Below are positions 37,362 to 46,513 of a stretch of 64,000 nt of DNA, piece by piece. A model generated the notes under the pieces. It was not told the origin of the DNA and did no database searches. It saw only the letters and a list, made by a program, of their open reading frames with translations. Location: the NCBI RefSeq assembly GCF_009914335.1, contig NZ_CP043925.1, forward strand, positions 3,906,001 through 3,970,000. The letters run 5' to 3'. Position 1 is the stretch's first letter. Every line of letters starts with the position of its first letter. The position numbers and the translations under genes are program-made. The DNA comes from Proteus columbae (lineage in GTDB: Bacteria; Pseudomonadota; Gammaproteobacteria; Enterobacterales; Enterobacteriaceae).

Positions 37362-39569
37362 TCACCGCTCACCTTGAGTATCTATCAACAAACGCTGATT
37401 TATATAATCGATAGTCTCATCTATCGTCATAATATTATTAACGACATTCGTAATACCTTGTCCGATAATAATTTCGGCTTGGCGTAAATTAAATAACTTG
37501 CCATTAGGTACCGAAGATTCTCGTATTCCCTTATTAATTTCTTGATAAGCCAATGTCATCCATGGGTAACGATGGCTAATTTCTTGGTTATGGCTGAAAT
37601 TTTGATGATTACTGTTTCCACCTAATAAAATAAGGTGATCCATCACCATTGGGGAATAAAGCCAACGATAAAATTGCTCTGCATATTGTGATTTTTGGCT
37701 ATAACGTGAAACGCCTAATACGCCACCGCCTAATTGTGGAATACTTCCGGGCACAGGTGCAAAACCTGTTTTAGGTAAAATATTGCTATGAGCGACATCG
37801 TTAAATAAATTCATATAAGCGATAAGCATAGCAAGATGACCTTGCTCAAATTGTCTAACTGATTCACTCCACCATTTATTATCAATATTTTCGGTGATCG
37901 ACAATTGCTGTAGATATTCTTCTAATATTTCACCCGCTAACGGCATTGCTAATCTAGGAATATTATTACGTCCTATTAAACGCCCACCTTTTGCGTAGTA
38001 ACGTAATAAATATTCTGTTGCAATGAGCCCTGCACTCCCTAATGTTGTTGAAGCGCCCATTGGACGATTTAATTGCCCTTCTTCATGCTGTTCAGTAAAA
38101 AACTGCGTTACATTATCGTATTCTTCGAACGTCGCAGGCACCGTTAATTCATTACCGGTTTTTTCGTAATACATTCTTTTTAGAATAGGATCTTCAAACA
38201 AGTCTTTTCGATAAAACAGAAGTTGCGCACTGGCATCAAAAGGCATGGCATAAGCAACATTATTGACTAAACTAAATTTCTGTTGAGTGGGCAATGAGAA
38301 ATTATTTAATAAATCCGTTAGTCCATTACCGATCTTATCTAATGGCTGCAATATTCTTTCCGCAAACCAAGGAAAACACGCCATATCAATACGCAGCAAA
38401 TCATAATATGGATGTAAATGTAGCTGACTCAATATTTGATAAACTTCATCATAAGGGTGTATCGCCAAATTAACTTTAATTCCTGTCTGGCGATAAAAAT
38501 GGGGCAATAGTTTTTTTAATGCACTGGTTGAAGGACTAGGCAGAATAAGCAAATTAAGATTTATATCTGCTTTATCCTCACATATAACCGTAGCGGTTTG
38601 CGTATAAAGATGATCACTTTGATTACGCACATAAATGGCATTATTTGCTGTTATCTCTCCCTCATCGGCATCTTGCATTAGCGCATCAATTACTTCTAAC
38701 CCAAGTTGGGCATAGTTCATTGGAAAGTAATACAACCCTTTTAATACAGGTGGAATATTATCGCTCAATGCAAAAATAGGCGGGCAATCATTATGGCTAC
38801 CGAAATAACTGGCTTGTGTTAAATAACGTGCTTTTTCTATATCTTGAGCAATAAATATGTCTGGAATTTGCTCCATAGAAAAGAAATCAAACGCAATTTT
38901 ATAGCTCTCTTCATCTGACGCACAAAGTACCACATTTTTTTTATTTGGTGCGTACTTCAAAAGTCGATTTTGTAATTCATTAACAAAAATCTGATTATTT
39001 AAATAATCACTGTTGCCAATAAAAATGCCGACCAATTTACCGACAGTTTTTGCTACCTGTTGGCAAATAGCCTCTGCCGCTTGAGCAAAATCGAGTGTAA
39101 AAAAACGTTGTGTATTGAGTGGTTGGCGATAAATAAATGCAATTTGAGAAGGGGATAATTTTAACGTGTCAAAATAGATATTCGCATCATTAAGGCAACT
39201 CACAGTGATCACTTGCTTATAACCACCTGCTGCAATTTTCTGTAATAGCTCTAACTCTGTGGTTTCAAGGTCATCCGTTAAAAAAAGATCGTAAGTAACC
39301 TCAGGAAAATGAGCGATAGATTGTCTTAAAGAATTAAAGAAAACAGCATATTTTTCAGAAACTAATTGAGGTAAAAGTATCGCAATTTTATGGCTTTTAT
39401 TGGTTCTTAACAATTGAGCCTGTGTATTTAATTGATAACCCATTTGTTTGGCGGCTTGATACACAGCTTCAATTTTCTCAACGCTTACATTTCCACGCTT
39501 GTTCAATACGTTAGAAACCGTACCATGAGAAACACCTGCTAATTTTGCAATATCTTTTATCGTTGCCAT
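37362..39569 (-). CDS. LacI-type regulator fused to a MalE-like solute-binding domain
   Basis: The protein has 735 residues, about twice the usual LacI length. Residues 1-60 are a clear LacI HTH and hinge (MATIKDIAKLAGVSHGTVSNVLNKRGNVSVEKI, QTQ-like LLRTNKSHKIAILLPQ). Residues 60-320 resemble the type-1 periplasmic-binding fold of LacI regulators. Residues about 340-735 resemble a family 1 extracellular solute-binding protein (LLILPSPSTSALKKLLPHFYRQTGIKVNLAIHPYDEV, then VNNVAYAMPFDASAQLLFYRKDLFED). No signal peptide is present, so the binding domain would sense ligand in the cytosol. It is divergent from the MBL-MFS-MgtC operon, with two matching operators between. Confidence 0.85.
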   Translation of the reverse strand: MATIKDIAKLAGVSHGTVSNVLNKRGNVSVEKIEAVYQAAKQMGYQLNTQAQLLRTNKSHKIAILLPQLVSEKYAVFFNSLRQSIAHFPEVTYDLFLTDDLETTELELLQKIAAGGYKQVITVSCLNDANIYFDTLKLSPSQIAFIYRQPLNTQRFFTLDFAQAAEAICQQVAKTVGKLVGIFIGNSDYLNNQIFVNELQNRLLKYAPNKKNVVLCASDEESYKIAFDFFSMEQIPDIFIAQDIEKARYLTQASYFGSHNDCPPIFALSDNIPPVLKGLYYFPMNYAQLGLEVIDALMQDADEGEITANNAIYVRNQSDHLYTQTATVICEDKADINLNLLILPSPSTSALKKLLPHFYRQTGIKVNLAIHPYDEVYQILSQLHLHPYYDLLRIDMACFPWFAERILQPLDKIGNGLTDLLNNFSLPTQQKFSLVNNVAYAMPFDASAQLLFYRKDLFEDPILKRMYYEKTGNELTVPATFEEYDNVTQFFTEQHEEGQLNRPMGASTTLGSAGLIATEYLLRYYAKGGRLIGRNNIPRLAMPLAGEILEEYLQQLSITENIDNKWWSESVRQFEQGHLAMLIAYMNLFNDVAHSNILPKTGFAPVPGSIPQLGGGVLGVSRYSQKSQYAEQFYRWLYSPMVMDHLILLGGNSNHQNFSHNQEISHRYPWMTLAYQEINKGIRESSVPNGKLFNLRQAEIIIGQGITNVVNNIMTIDETIDYINQRLLIDTQGER

Positions 39570-39641
39570 AGACCTTTTTCCATCTCAATTTCCGCTTTCA
39601 CTAGCATACCTGAATTATTTATCTCGACTACCGATAATTAA

Positions 39642-39654
39642 TTTGAACGTTCCA
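39642..39654. promoter_or_regulatory. LacI-type operator, copy 1
   Basis: TTTGAACGTTCCA is centred on the palindrome GAACGTTC, 73 bases before the start of the fusion regulator. The copy at 39825 is its exact reverse complement. Confidence 0.75.
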
Positions 39655-39824
39655 TTTAATAATTGTTTATAAAACAATCTTTTATTACTTGTCTCAAATA
39701 AATAATTATCAATATCAATTAAAAAGTCATATTCATATTAATCAATAAGATAATAAAATTAATTTGAATAAGATCACTGATCTGATCTTCATTTATTGGC
39801 AAAGACTCTTCATCATTTTATTAT

Positions 39825-39837
39825 TGGAACGTTCAAA
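39825..39837. promoter_or_regulatory. LacI-type operator, copy 2
   Basis: TGGAACGTTCAAA lies 79 bases before the MBL gene; centres of the two copies are 182 bp apart, close to a whole number of helical turns at 10.5 bp (17.3 turns), so looping is possible but not required. Confidence 0.75.
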
Positions 39838-39915
39838 TTTATCTATGTCTTATAGATAGCCAACACCAGATAATTAATAAAATCATAATAAAACAATAGG
39901 ATAAGGGGATTTCTT

Positions 39916-40737
39916 ATGAAACTTCATTTTTTAGGGACGGCTGCCTCAGAAGGCATACCCAATCCCTTCTGCCGTTGTGAACACTGTCTAAAAGCAAGAG
40001 AACTTGGTGGGAAAGATATCCGAACTCACTCGTCTGCCATTGTCGATGACATTATGTTAATCGACGTATCACCTACATTTAGCTACCAGTTAATGCGTGA
40101 TGGAATGGATGCTACCCATTTTGAAAGTCTTCTATTCACTCACACGCATCCTGATCATTTCAATGTTGGCGATCTGTTTAGCCGAATGGAAGGTTATGGT
40201 TTTGAAATTAACCATCCCCTTCATATTTTTGGCAATGATCGCGCCATTAATGGTTGTATCGAAGTTTTACCTGGTTACAGCAAAGAGCGTTTCGCTTTTC
40301 ACTGCTTAATTCCTTTTGTTACTGTCGAAAGAAACGGTTATAAAATTACGCCATTACTTGCTAATCATGCGAAATGGGAACTTTGCTATGTTTATCATAT
40401 TGAGAAGGATGGCAAGGTGATTTTCTATGGTCATGATTCTGGTTGGTTCCCTGAATTAACGTGGAAATGGTTAGAAAACAAACCACTTGATATCATTGTT
40501 TTTGAATGTACTTATGGACTCAATGGTAAAGATCGTACTGATAATCATATGAGCTTAGAAACCGTATTTGCAGCAAAAGAAAAACTGCAACAACAAGGTT
40601 GTTTACATCAAGATACACAAATTGCCGTTTCGCATATTTCACATAGCGGTAAATTGCTTCACCACGAATTAGAAGCTGTTTGTGCTCCTCATAATATCCG
40701 CGTTGCCTACGACGGATTAACGTTAGAAACAAATTAA
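39916..40737 (+). CDS. Metallo-beta-lactamase fold phosphodiesterase, PhnP-like
   Basis: The 273-residue protein has the MBL metal motif HTHPDH (His76, His78, Asp80, His81) and the extra zinc-binding cysteines of PhnP near the N-terminus (CRCEHC, Cys19, 21, 24). The C-terminal AVSHISHSGK supplies another metal His. PhnP opens cyclic ribose 1,2-phosphates; relatives act on other cyclic nucleotides or esters. The start follows AAGGGGATTTCTT. It is first in an operon with a nucleoside-type MFS transporter, so the substrate is probably a ribosyl or nucleoside phosphate. No phn genes are near. Confidence 0.78.
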   Translation: MKLHFLGTAASEGIPNPFCRCEHCLKARELGGKDIRTHSSAIVDDIMLIDVSPTFSYQLMRDGMDATHFESLLFTHTHPDHFNVGDLFSRMEGYGFEINHPLHIFGNDRAINGCIEVLPGYSKERFAFHCLIPFVTVERNGYKITPLLANHAKWELCYVYHIEKDGKVIFYGHDSGWFPELTWKWLENKPLDIIVFECTYGLNGKDRTDNHMSLETVFAAKEKLQQQGCLHQDTQIAVSHISHSGKLLHHELEAVCAPHNIRVAYDGLTLETN

Positions 40738-40747
40738 GAGGAGAACG

Positions 40748-41998
40748 ATGATGGATATGAAAATAACCTCTCGCTTACTAATTATGATGTTTGTGCAATA
40801 TTTCATGCAAGGTGCGTGGAATATGACTATGGGGCTAGTATTAAGTACCTACGGTATGGCAAGCATTATTGGTAATGCCTATGCTTTATTAGGTGTAGCA
40901 ACAATTATCTCCCCATTATTTATTGGTATGGTGGCTGACCGTTTCTTTGCTTCACAAAAAGTGATGGGCATCCTTCATTTAATTAATGCCGCAGTCATTA
41001 TTTGCGTTCCTCAATTTATTGAAGCACAAAACAGTGGTATGACTTTATTCTTAATTTTCATTATTGGATTATTGTTTTATCCAACCACTGCGCTTTCAAA
41101 TAGTATTAGTTTCTCCCACATTAATGGTGTGAAATATTTCCCTATTATTCGTGTATTCGGTACGTTCGGTTTTATGGCTATCGGATTTATATTAGGAGAA
41201 ATGGGCTTCTCTGGTAGCACAATGACTTGGTATATTGCTTCTGCTGTGGGCGTATTACTGGGTTTCTATTGCTTTACATTGCCTAATACACCACCGAAAG
41301 CGAAAGGCAAACCGTTCTCTGCTCGTGATATTTTATGTTTGGATGCACTGTCATTATTTAAAGATCGCTATTTCGCTATCTTAATGTTTAGTATCTTTAT
41401 TTTAATGATCCCTAAAACAGCTTACTCAGCTTATATTCCCGTATTTATTAAAGCATTAGGTTTTAATAATGCAGCGTCTATTATGCAAATAGGGATCGCC
41501 TGTGAAGTGCTATTTATGTTTGTCTTGTCATTCTTCTTAATGAAATTTGGCTTCAAAATTACACTTCTTTTAGGTGCTGTTAGCTGGATTATTCGCTCAA
41601 TATTCTTCTCTTATGCTGCGGTAAATACAGAATTCTATTTTATCGTCATCGGATTAATGTTGCAGGGATTATGTTGGGACTTCTTCTTTACTGCTGGTGA
41701 TATCTATGTTGACCGCAAAGCAAAACCTGAAATCCGCGCTCAAGCACAAGGTTTACGTTTTATTGTCTCTAATGGTTTCGGCTTATTATTTGCTTCCACT
41801 ATTTGTGGTCAAATCTTTAATTCAACCGTAACAGAAACAGGTGATGCAGCCTTACCACAATGGTCTACATTCTGGATATATCCAGCGATTGTTGCCGCCG
41901 TTGTGACGATGTTCTTTATCTTCTTCTTTAAAGATGATATGAGCAAAAAGAAAAATAACGAAGATAAAAAAGCACAAGAAAGTATTGCAACACCGTAG
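40748..41998 (+). CDS. MFS transporter of the nucleoside:H+ symporter family (NupG/XapB-like)
   Basis: This 416-residue, 12-helix transporter has LLIMMFVQYFMQGAWNMTMGLVLSTYGMASIIGNAYALLGVATIISPLFIGMVADRFF, the NHS family start (Q-Y-F-x-x-G-A-W, G-x-x-A-D-R-F-F). The second half has IGLMLQGLCWDFFFTAGDIYVDRKA, also typical of NupG. It imports a nucleoside-like solute with protons. The start follows GAGGAGAACG; a second Met at 40751 is possible. The Lys-rich tail is cytosolic. It is coupled to the MBL gene (10 bases apart). Confidence 0.83.
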   Translation: MMDMKITSRLLIMMFVQYFMQGAWNMTMGLVLSTYGMASIIGNAYALLGVATIISPLFIGMVADRFFASQKVMGILHLINAAVIICVPQFIEAQNSGMTLFLIFIIGLLFYPTTALSNSISFSHINGVKYFPIIRVFGTFGFMAIGFILGEMGFSGSTMTWYIASAVGVLLGFYCFTLPNTPPKAKGKPFSARDILCLDALSLFKDRYFAILMFSIFILMIPKTAYSAYIPVFIKALGFNNAASIMQIGIACEVLFMFVLSFFLMKFGFKITLLLGAVSWIIRSIFFSYAAVNTEFYFIVIGLMLQGLCWDFFFTAGDIYVDRKAKPEIRAQAQGLRFIVSNGFGLLFASTICGQIFNSTVTETGDAALPQWSTFWIYPAIVAAVVTMFFIFFFKDDMSKKKNNEDKKAQESIATP

Positions 41999-42037
41999 TT
42001 TTAAAATAAAGGAATAAGCCAACGTTAGGAGCAAACC

Positions 42038-42751
42038 ATGGACGCATTAATACAGTTTGTTGACAGCATTGGCCCTTTATCACTTTCAAGTATCGCTAAA
42101 TTACTGGCCGCCTTTATTTTAGGCGGCCTTATTGGCTTAGAGCGTGAATCAAAGGGAAAGCCTGTCGGTTTTAAAACCTGTGTCATTATTGCTGTTGCCA
42201 GTTGTTTATTAACCATTGTCTCTATTCAATCCGCAGAATATTACGCCAATATCTCTGATAATATTCGTAGTGATCCCATGAGATTAGCAGCACAAATTAT
42301 CAGTGGTGTCGGTTTTTTGGGTGCAGGAGTCATATTACATCGGCGTGATGACGCAATTTCAGGTTTGACAACCGCGGCGATAGTATGGGCTTCAGCGGGT
42401 GTGGGGATTGCTTGTGGTTCAGGGTTTTATTGGCATGCAATGATTGTGACTGTTCTCTTTTTTATGGCTATTCAACTTAGCCCACAAGTGGTGCTATTTC
42501 AGATGAAAAACCAACGTCTAGGTAAGATAAAAGTGCGTATGCTATTTACTCATGAAAGCGGTGTTCCTCTTTTAATTGAGTATTTAAAAAACCATAAAGA
42601 CGTGATTGAAAATCTGACTATTCGCGATATTAAAAAAGAACGCGTTGAAGTGAATTTGAAACTGTTAGTACGGCAAAAAATTACCTTACCTGAATTTTAT
42701 TGCTCATTAAAACAGCTTGAACATGTTCATTCTGTTTCTTTGGATCATTAA
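42038..42751 (+). CDS. MgtC/SapB-family membrane protein
   Basis: The 237 residues comprise four or five helices in the first 155 residues, with the MgtC signatures ILGGLIGLERESKGKPVGFKTC and ISGVGFLGAGVILHRRDDAISGLTTAAIVWASAGVGIACGSG, then a soluble ACT-like C-terminal domain. MgtC proteins help growth at low Mg2+ and in macrophages and inhibit the F-ATPase in Salmonella. It starts 39 bases after the transporter with TAGGAGCAAACC and precedes the terminator, so it is probably the third gene of this operon. The link to nucleoside uptake is not obvious. Confidence 0.88.
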   Translation: MDALIQFVDSIGPLSLSSIAKLLAAFILGGLIGLERESKGKPVGFKTCVIIAVASCLLTIVSIQSAEYYANISDNIRSDPMRLAAQIISGVGFLGAGVILHRRDDAISGLTTAAIVWASAGVGIACGSGFYWHAMIVTVLFFMAIQLSPQVVLFQMKNQRLGKIKVRMLFTHESGVPLLIEYLKNHKDVIENLTIRDIKKERVEVNLKLLVRQKITLPEFYCSLKQLEHVHSVSLDH

Positions 42752-42765
42752 TATATTTAAAAATA

Positions 42766-42801
42766 AAAAGTGCGCTTTATCTTAGATAACCGCGCACTTT
42801 T
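42766..42801. terminator. Bidirectional terminator after the mgtC-like gene
   Basis: AAAAGTGCGC (42766-42775) pairs with GCGCACTTTT (42792-42801); it serves both this operon and the converging acyltransferase gene. Confidence 0.9.
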
Positions 42802-42832
42802 CTATTATTTTGATGACCGATTGATGGTCATA

Positions 42833-44815
42833 TTAAGGATTTTCTATAACTAACGGATTACCAAAACGTTCTAGATACATCATGCCAAATATTGTTGAAG
42901 CATAATCTGTAATATGCCCTACATCACGATAAACTGGTACACCATCTATATCGGTTAAGCAGACATTTTTATCACACTGTACATCTTTAGGGTCGATGAT
43001 AATTAAAGTTGGATAGTCCTTTTTTAATTTAATAAATAACTGATCCATCCATGTATTCCCCTCACCTTTATAGTTTTTGGGATTACAGTTATTATCTGCA
43101 AAGTCTTTTCTTAATTTTGCATTTTCATAAAAACAGGTCATAAAACCACTTGGCATAGAATTAACTGTTTTAATAAAAACAGGTTTAGCGCCTGTGGTAA
43201 TAATAAGATCAAGCGCTTCACGCATCGCTTTTTCAACGCGTTTACGAGACTCTTCGACGGTTCTAACATCACCTAGCTTATTAATGACATGATTTGATGC
43301 ATAGTTATTCCAAACTTGCCCAAATATCACATAATCAAAGTGATTGTTCTTGATGAGTTGGTAATATTTCGCTGTTTGATCGTAACAACGCTGATAAACC
43401 GCATTTTTATGATTAGACCAATCATAAAGGTAAATATTAGGAAGAGTAATGCATGATGATGTTGCTTGTGCATACACATCAAGCTTCGCATCTTTACCTA
43501 AAATATCCATAAAGCCCCAATAATGATTTGCATGAGAATCGCCAAATAAAAACGCTTTTCTCTGGCTTCCCACTTCACCAATATGGCACATTTTATCTGG
43601 ATCAGAGGCTTCAAAATTCATACATTTAGTTCGATTAGGATAATCAAACTGATTCAACTTAGCTTCTAAATTAACGTAATTTTGCCCAAGCCTTGCGCCA
43701 ACACCTTGATATTTTTCATTTAGTGCATTTAGCCCTAAAGTGCATAAGATAGGAATAATTAACAAAAGTGTGATGGAATATTTAAAGGCTAAACGCTTTC
43801 TTCTAAGCGGTTTTTCAATAAACAAATAAGAGGTTATTGAGAGCAATAAGGTTAATGCTAACAGTGATCCTTTTTGTAGTTCTGTATTAAACACACCAAT
43901 ATAACGTGCAACTGCAAATAATGGCCAATGCCATAAATAGAGAGAGTAAGATAATAATCCAACGATCACAATTGGCTTTAATGAAAGTATTTTTTTAATA
44001 ATACTTCCATGCTGTCCAGTATAAATAATGAGTGCGGCACCAAGACAAACATATAACGTATTAATATTCGGATAACCTGCAATAATATCATTTTGAAATG
44101 CAACCCAAACAATAACACCTAGCGCAATTAAGCTAATAACATCATTTATTCTTCGATTGAGTTTCATTTTCGTGGGCAAATAAGCCACACAAGCACCTAA
44201 CATAAACTCAAATATACGCGAGCTAAAATAATAATAGTTCTTAGGCTGATCTTTCTGATAAAAAAACACAAAAGAAAAAGACACTATTGCAATAAATACA
44301 ATAGGATAGAAATGACTTATTTTTTCTTTATGATTAATTTTATGTAGAAAATAAAGTGCAAAAGGTAAGAAAAGATACCATTGCCACTCTATCGCTAAAG
44401 ACCATGTATGCAATAACGGTAAAAAAAGTGCATCTTGCGCTGCATAGCTAGTTGTTGCCCTTGCAAAATATTTATTAGAGAGAAAGGCTGAGGCGTATTT
44501 TTCGCTATTTGTAATATCTAAGTAATCGCTAGGAAGGTAAAAAAGCCCTGAAATCACTAAAACAGCGATTAATACAACTAAATAAAGTGGCTGTAATCGC
44601 CATAATCGACGATTATAAAAATCACAAAATGAAAAATTACCGGGTGATAATGAGGTTTTAATTATCAATGAGATCAAAAAACCAGAGATCACAAAGAAGA
44701 TATCGACACCAATAAACCCTGAAGGGATTAAGCGATTATCCAAATGGAAAAGAATAACCAGAATAACAGCAATAGCTCTTAAACCATCAATATCAGCGCG
44801 ATATTTTACATTCAT
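42833..44815 (-). CDS. O-antigen/peptidoglycan-type acyltransferase with SGNH domain (OafB-like)
   Basis: The 660 residues comprise an N-terminal Acyltransferase_3 domain with about eleven helices (YRADIDGLRAIAVILVILFHLD at the start, IFFVISGFLISLII, and SYSLYLWHWPLF with the active-site region) and a C-terminal SGNH domain (GDSHANHYWGF block about residue 425, closing DVGHITDYASTIFG with the catalytic Asp-x-x-His). The family O-acetylates surface polysaccharide, moving acetyl across the membrane. It is a lone gene, convergent with the mgtC-like gene. The specific acceptor is unknown. Confidence 0.9.
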   Translation of the reverse strand: MNVKYRADIDGLRAIAVILVILFHLDNRLIPSGFIGVDIFFVISGFLISLIIKTSLSPGNFSFCDFYNRRLWRLQPLYLVVLIAVLVISGLFYLPSDYLDITNSEKYASAFLSNKYFARATTSYAAQDALFLPLLHTWSLAIEWQWYLFLPFALYFLHKINHKEKISHFYPIVFIAIVSFSFVFFYQKDQPKNYYYFSSRIFEFMLGACVAYLPTKMKLNRRINDVISLIALGVIVWVAFQNDIIAGYPNINTLYVCLGAALIIYTGQHGSIIKKILSLKPIVIVGLLSYSLYLWHWPLFAVARYIGVFNTELQKGSLLALTLLLSITSYLFIEKPLRRKRLAFKYSITLLLIIPILCTLGLNALNEKYQGVGARLGQNYVNLEAKLNQFDYPNRTKCMNFEASDPDKMCHIGEVGSQRKAFLFGDSHANHYWGFMDILGKDAKLDVYAQATSSCITLPNIYLYDWSNHKNAVYQRCYDQTAKYYQLIKNNHFDYVIFGQVWNNYASNHVINKLGDVRTVEESRKRVEKAMREALDLIITTGAKPVFIKTVNSMPSGFMTCFYENAKLRKDFADNNCNPKNYKGEGNTWMDQLFIKLKKDYPTLIIIDPKDVQCDKNVCLTDIDGVPVYRDVGHITDYASTIFGMMYLERFGNPLVIENP

Positions 44816-45102
44816 AATTCAAGTACATTATCCAGATAAAAAGAATTGCCGGATTATATACCAATTAACCATATCGCTTTAGTCACAAAGGGAATGATTT
44901 GTTATTTTATGCCCGAATACACTGAAAATATTATTTTTTATCAGTTGTACTCGTTAATTAATATTGACCTTCACAAACTCACGATGAGCATACTGAACAG
45001 CTTCCAACACAACTCAATCTGAAATTTCAATTACTTTATTTATTTTAAAAAGATAATACTGTCCCTAGCCCAGGGACAAGGGACGCATTAATAGGAGGAA
45101 AG

Positions 45103-45609
45103 ATGAAAAGCCGAGATATTTTATTATTGCTAAAACTAATATCACTGCAACACCATGAAAATCAATTAAATGGAATTAAAAACTTAAGCTCACAGCCTGA
45201 GTTATGGCAAAGTAGGAACATGCCAGAAGGAGAAGTATTGAAGCAACAAGGGAGCATTACTATTAAACGATGTACTGATATTGGTCTAGCCAAGAAAGAT
45301 CGTAAATATGGTGTGCCAAAAACGAATAAGAAATCCTTACTTGAATTTATTATATACGGAATAAAATATGTATTCCCCGCCAGAATGGGCGAATTAACAC
45401 GAGGAATTGCCACCTCATTCTCAGCTCCTATGCTAAATGACAAGCTATTTAGTTCGGGGGAATTAATCCCTGTCTGGCCTGATGAAAGAGCAAAAAGTAA
45501 AGGATTAAATCGCGATGATGTTAGCATACTTAAAATTATGCCAAGTAATTCTGACCTCAGTTTCACTGTCAATTCTGATTGTGACAATATTTTTTTCATT
45601 GCTCAATAA
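45103..45609 (+). CDS. Conserved protein of unknown function, possible winged-helix N-terminus
   Basis: The 168-residue product has an excellent SD (TAGGAGGAAAG). The opening MKSRDILLLLKLISLQ and the later LEFIIYGIKYVFPARMGELTRGIATSFSAPMLNDKL and PVWPDERAKSKG stretch resemble a family of small proteins usually annotated as hypothetical or HTH-like. In those the middle is a clear helix-turn-helix; here it is poorly preserved (EGEVLKQQGSITIKRCTDIGLA). I do not assign a function. It stands alone and converges on the 2H phosphoesterase gene. Confidence 0.55.
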   Translation: MKSRDILLLLKLISLQHHENQLNGIKNLSSQPELWQSRNMPEGEVLKQQGSITIKRCTDIGLAKKDRKYGVPKTNKKSLLEFIIYGIKYVFPARMGELTRGIATSFSAPMLNDKLFSSGELIPVWPDERAKSKGLNRDDVSILKIMPSNSDLSFTVNSDCDNIFFIAQ

Positions 45610-45642
45610 ACACACATAAACAATTGAAATTATTAAGTATAG

Positions 45643-46338
45643 TTACTGATTAAATTCTGAAGTAGTTCCCATCATCACTTCAGATGAAAGAGAACCTTTA
45701 CTCACCACAAATTTTGGATGTCGAATAACGATAGAGGTATTAATATCATAGAACATTAATGATGATCGGCTCAGTTCTAACTCATCATAAAGCGTCTTCA
45801 TTTCTGCTGATGACGTATTTTCACATAATCGCCCAAGCGTGATATGAATAATATTTTTATGAAGAGTGTTATCAATGGGGATCTGCTGATAAACCTTTTG
45901 TCTAAATTGTTCTAATTCCTTTGAAACGCCCGTTAATATCACACTACCATTAGACGTTAGTACAACGTTATTAAATGAAATTTCAATTCGTTTTGTTTGA
46001 TTAAAGATTTGGGCAATCTCATGGCACCACGCCAATAATACGGGTCGTTGCAGTTTAAACTGTTCATTTTGTTGATTAAAAATCGTTAATAATGTGGAAT
46101 GAAATTCTTGTGGCTGAACAAATTCAATAAATGGAAACTTAAGTGCAAGCGGTTCACAATAAGCCATTAGCTTCTGGCTAAAGGAAATAAAGCTTTCCTC
46201 AATTTCAGGCTGACAAATCATTAATTGCCCCGCATTTAAGCTGACATCAAAAATACTTTCATCATTGATTTGTCGTTGCCAAATTTCACCTGTTGACAAT
46301 TTTTTGAGTGTTGCTTGTGTCAGGAATTCGCATGCCAT
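45643..46338 (-). CDS. 2H phosphoesterase-superfamily protein
   Basis: The 231 residues carry two H-x-T motifs, HST at 80-82 (QEFHSTLLT) and HIT at 165-167 (NIIHITLGRL), which form the catalytic site of 2H (LigT-like) phosphoesterases. These enzymes cut 2',3'-cyclic phosphates or 2',5'-linked nucleotides. The spacing (85 residues) is within the family range. The start at 46338 lacks an ideal SD. It is next to the unknown gene at 45103, convergent, and has no evident operon partner. Confidence 0.72.
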   Translation of the reverse strand: MACEFLTQATLKKLSTGEIWQRQINDESIFDVSLNAGQLMICQPEIEESFISFSQKLMAYCEPLALKFPFIEFVQPQEFHSTLLTIFNQQNEQFKLQRPVLLAWCHEIAQIFNQTKRIEISFNNVVLTSNGSVILTGVSKELEQFRQKVYQQIPIDNTLHKNIIHITLGRLCENTSSAEMKTLYDELELSRSSLMFYDINTSIVIRHPKFVVSKGSLSSEVMMGTTSEFNQ

Positions 46339-46424
46339 AAATGCACCTAAGTAAAAAATATAATTATTGCTATTACTTTGGTTGGAGTGAAATTTAAAAT
46401 CAAGTTGCAGAGTGAATAATAAAA

Positions 46425-46448
46425 AGTGGCTTTCATCTAAAAGCCACT
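46425..46448 (-). terminator. Terminator of nanA
   Basis: AGTGGCTTT (46425-46433) pairs with AAAGCCACT (46440-46448). Read leftward it is followed by TTTTTATTATT. Confidence 0.88.
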
Positions 46449-46513
46449 GTCACATCAATGGGGGAGATGTTAAAAATGGGCTATCTATAAATACTCAATC
46501 AAAATCAAATCAA

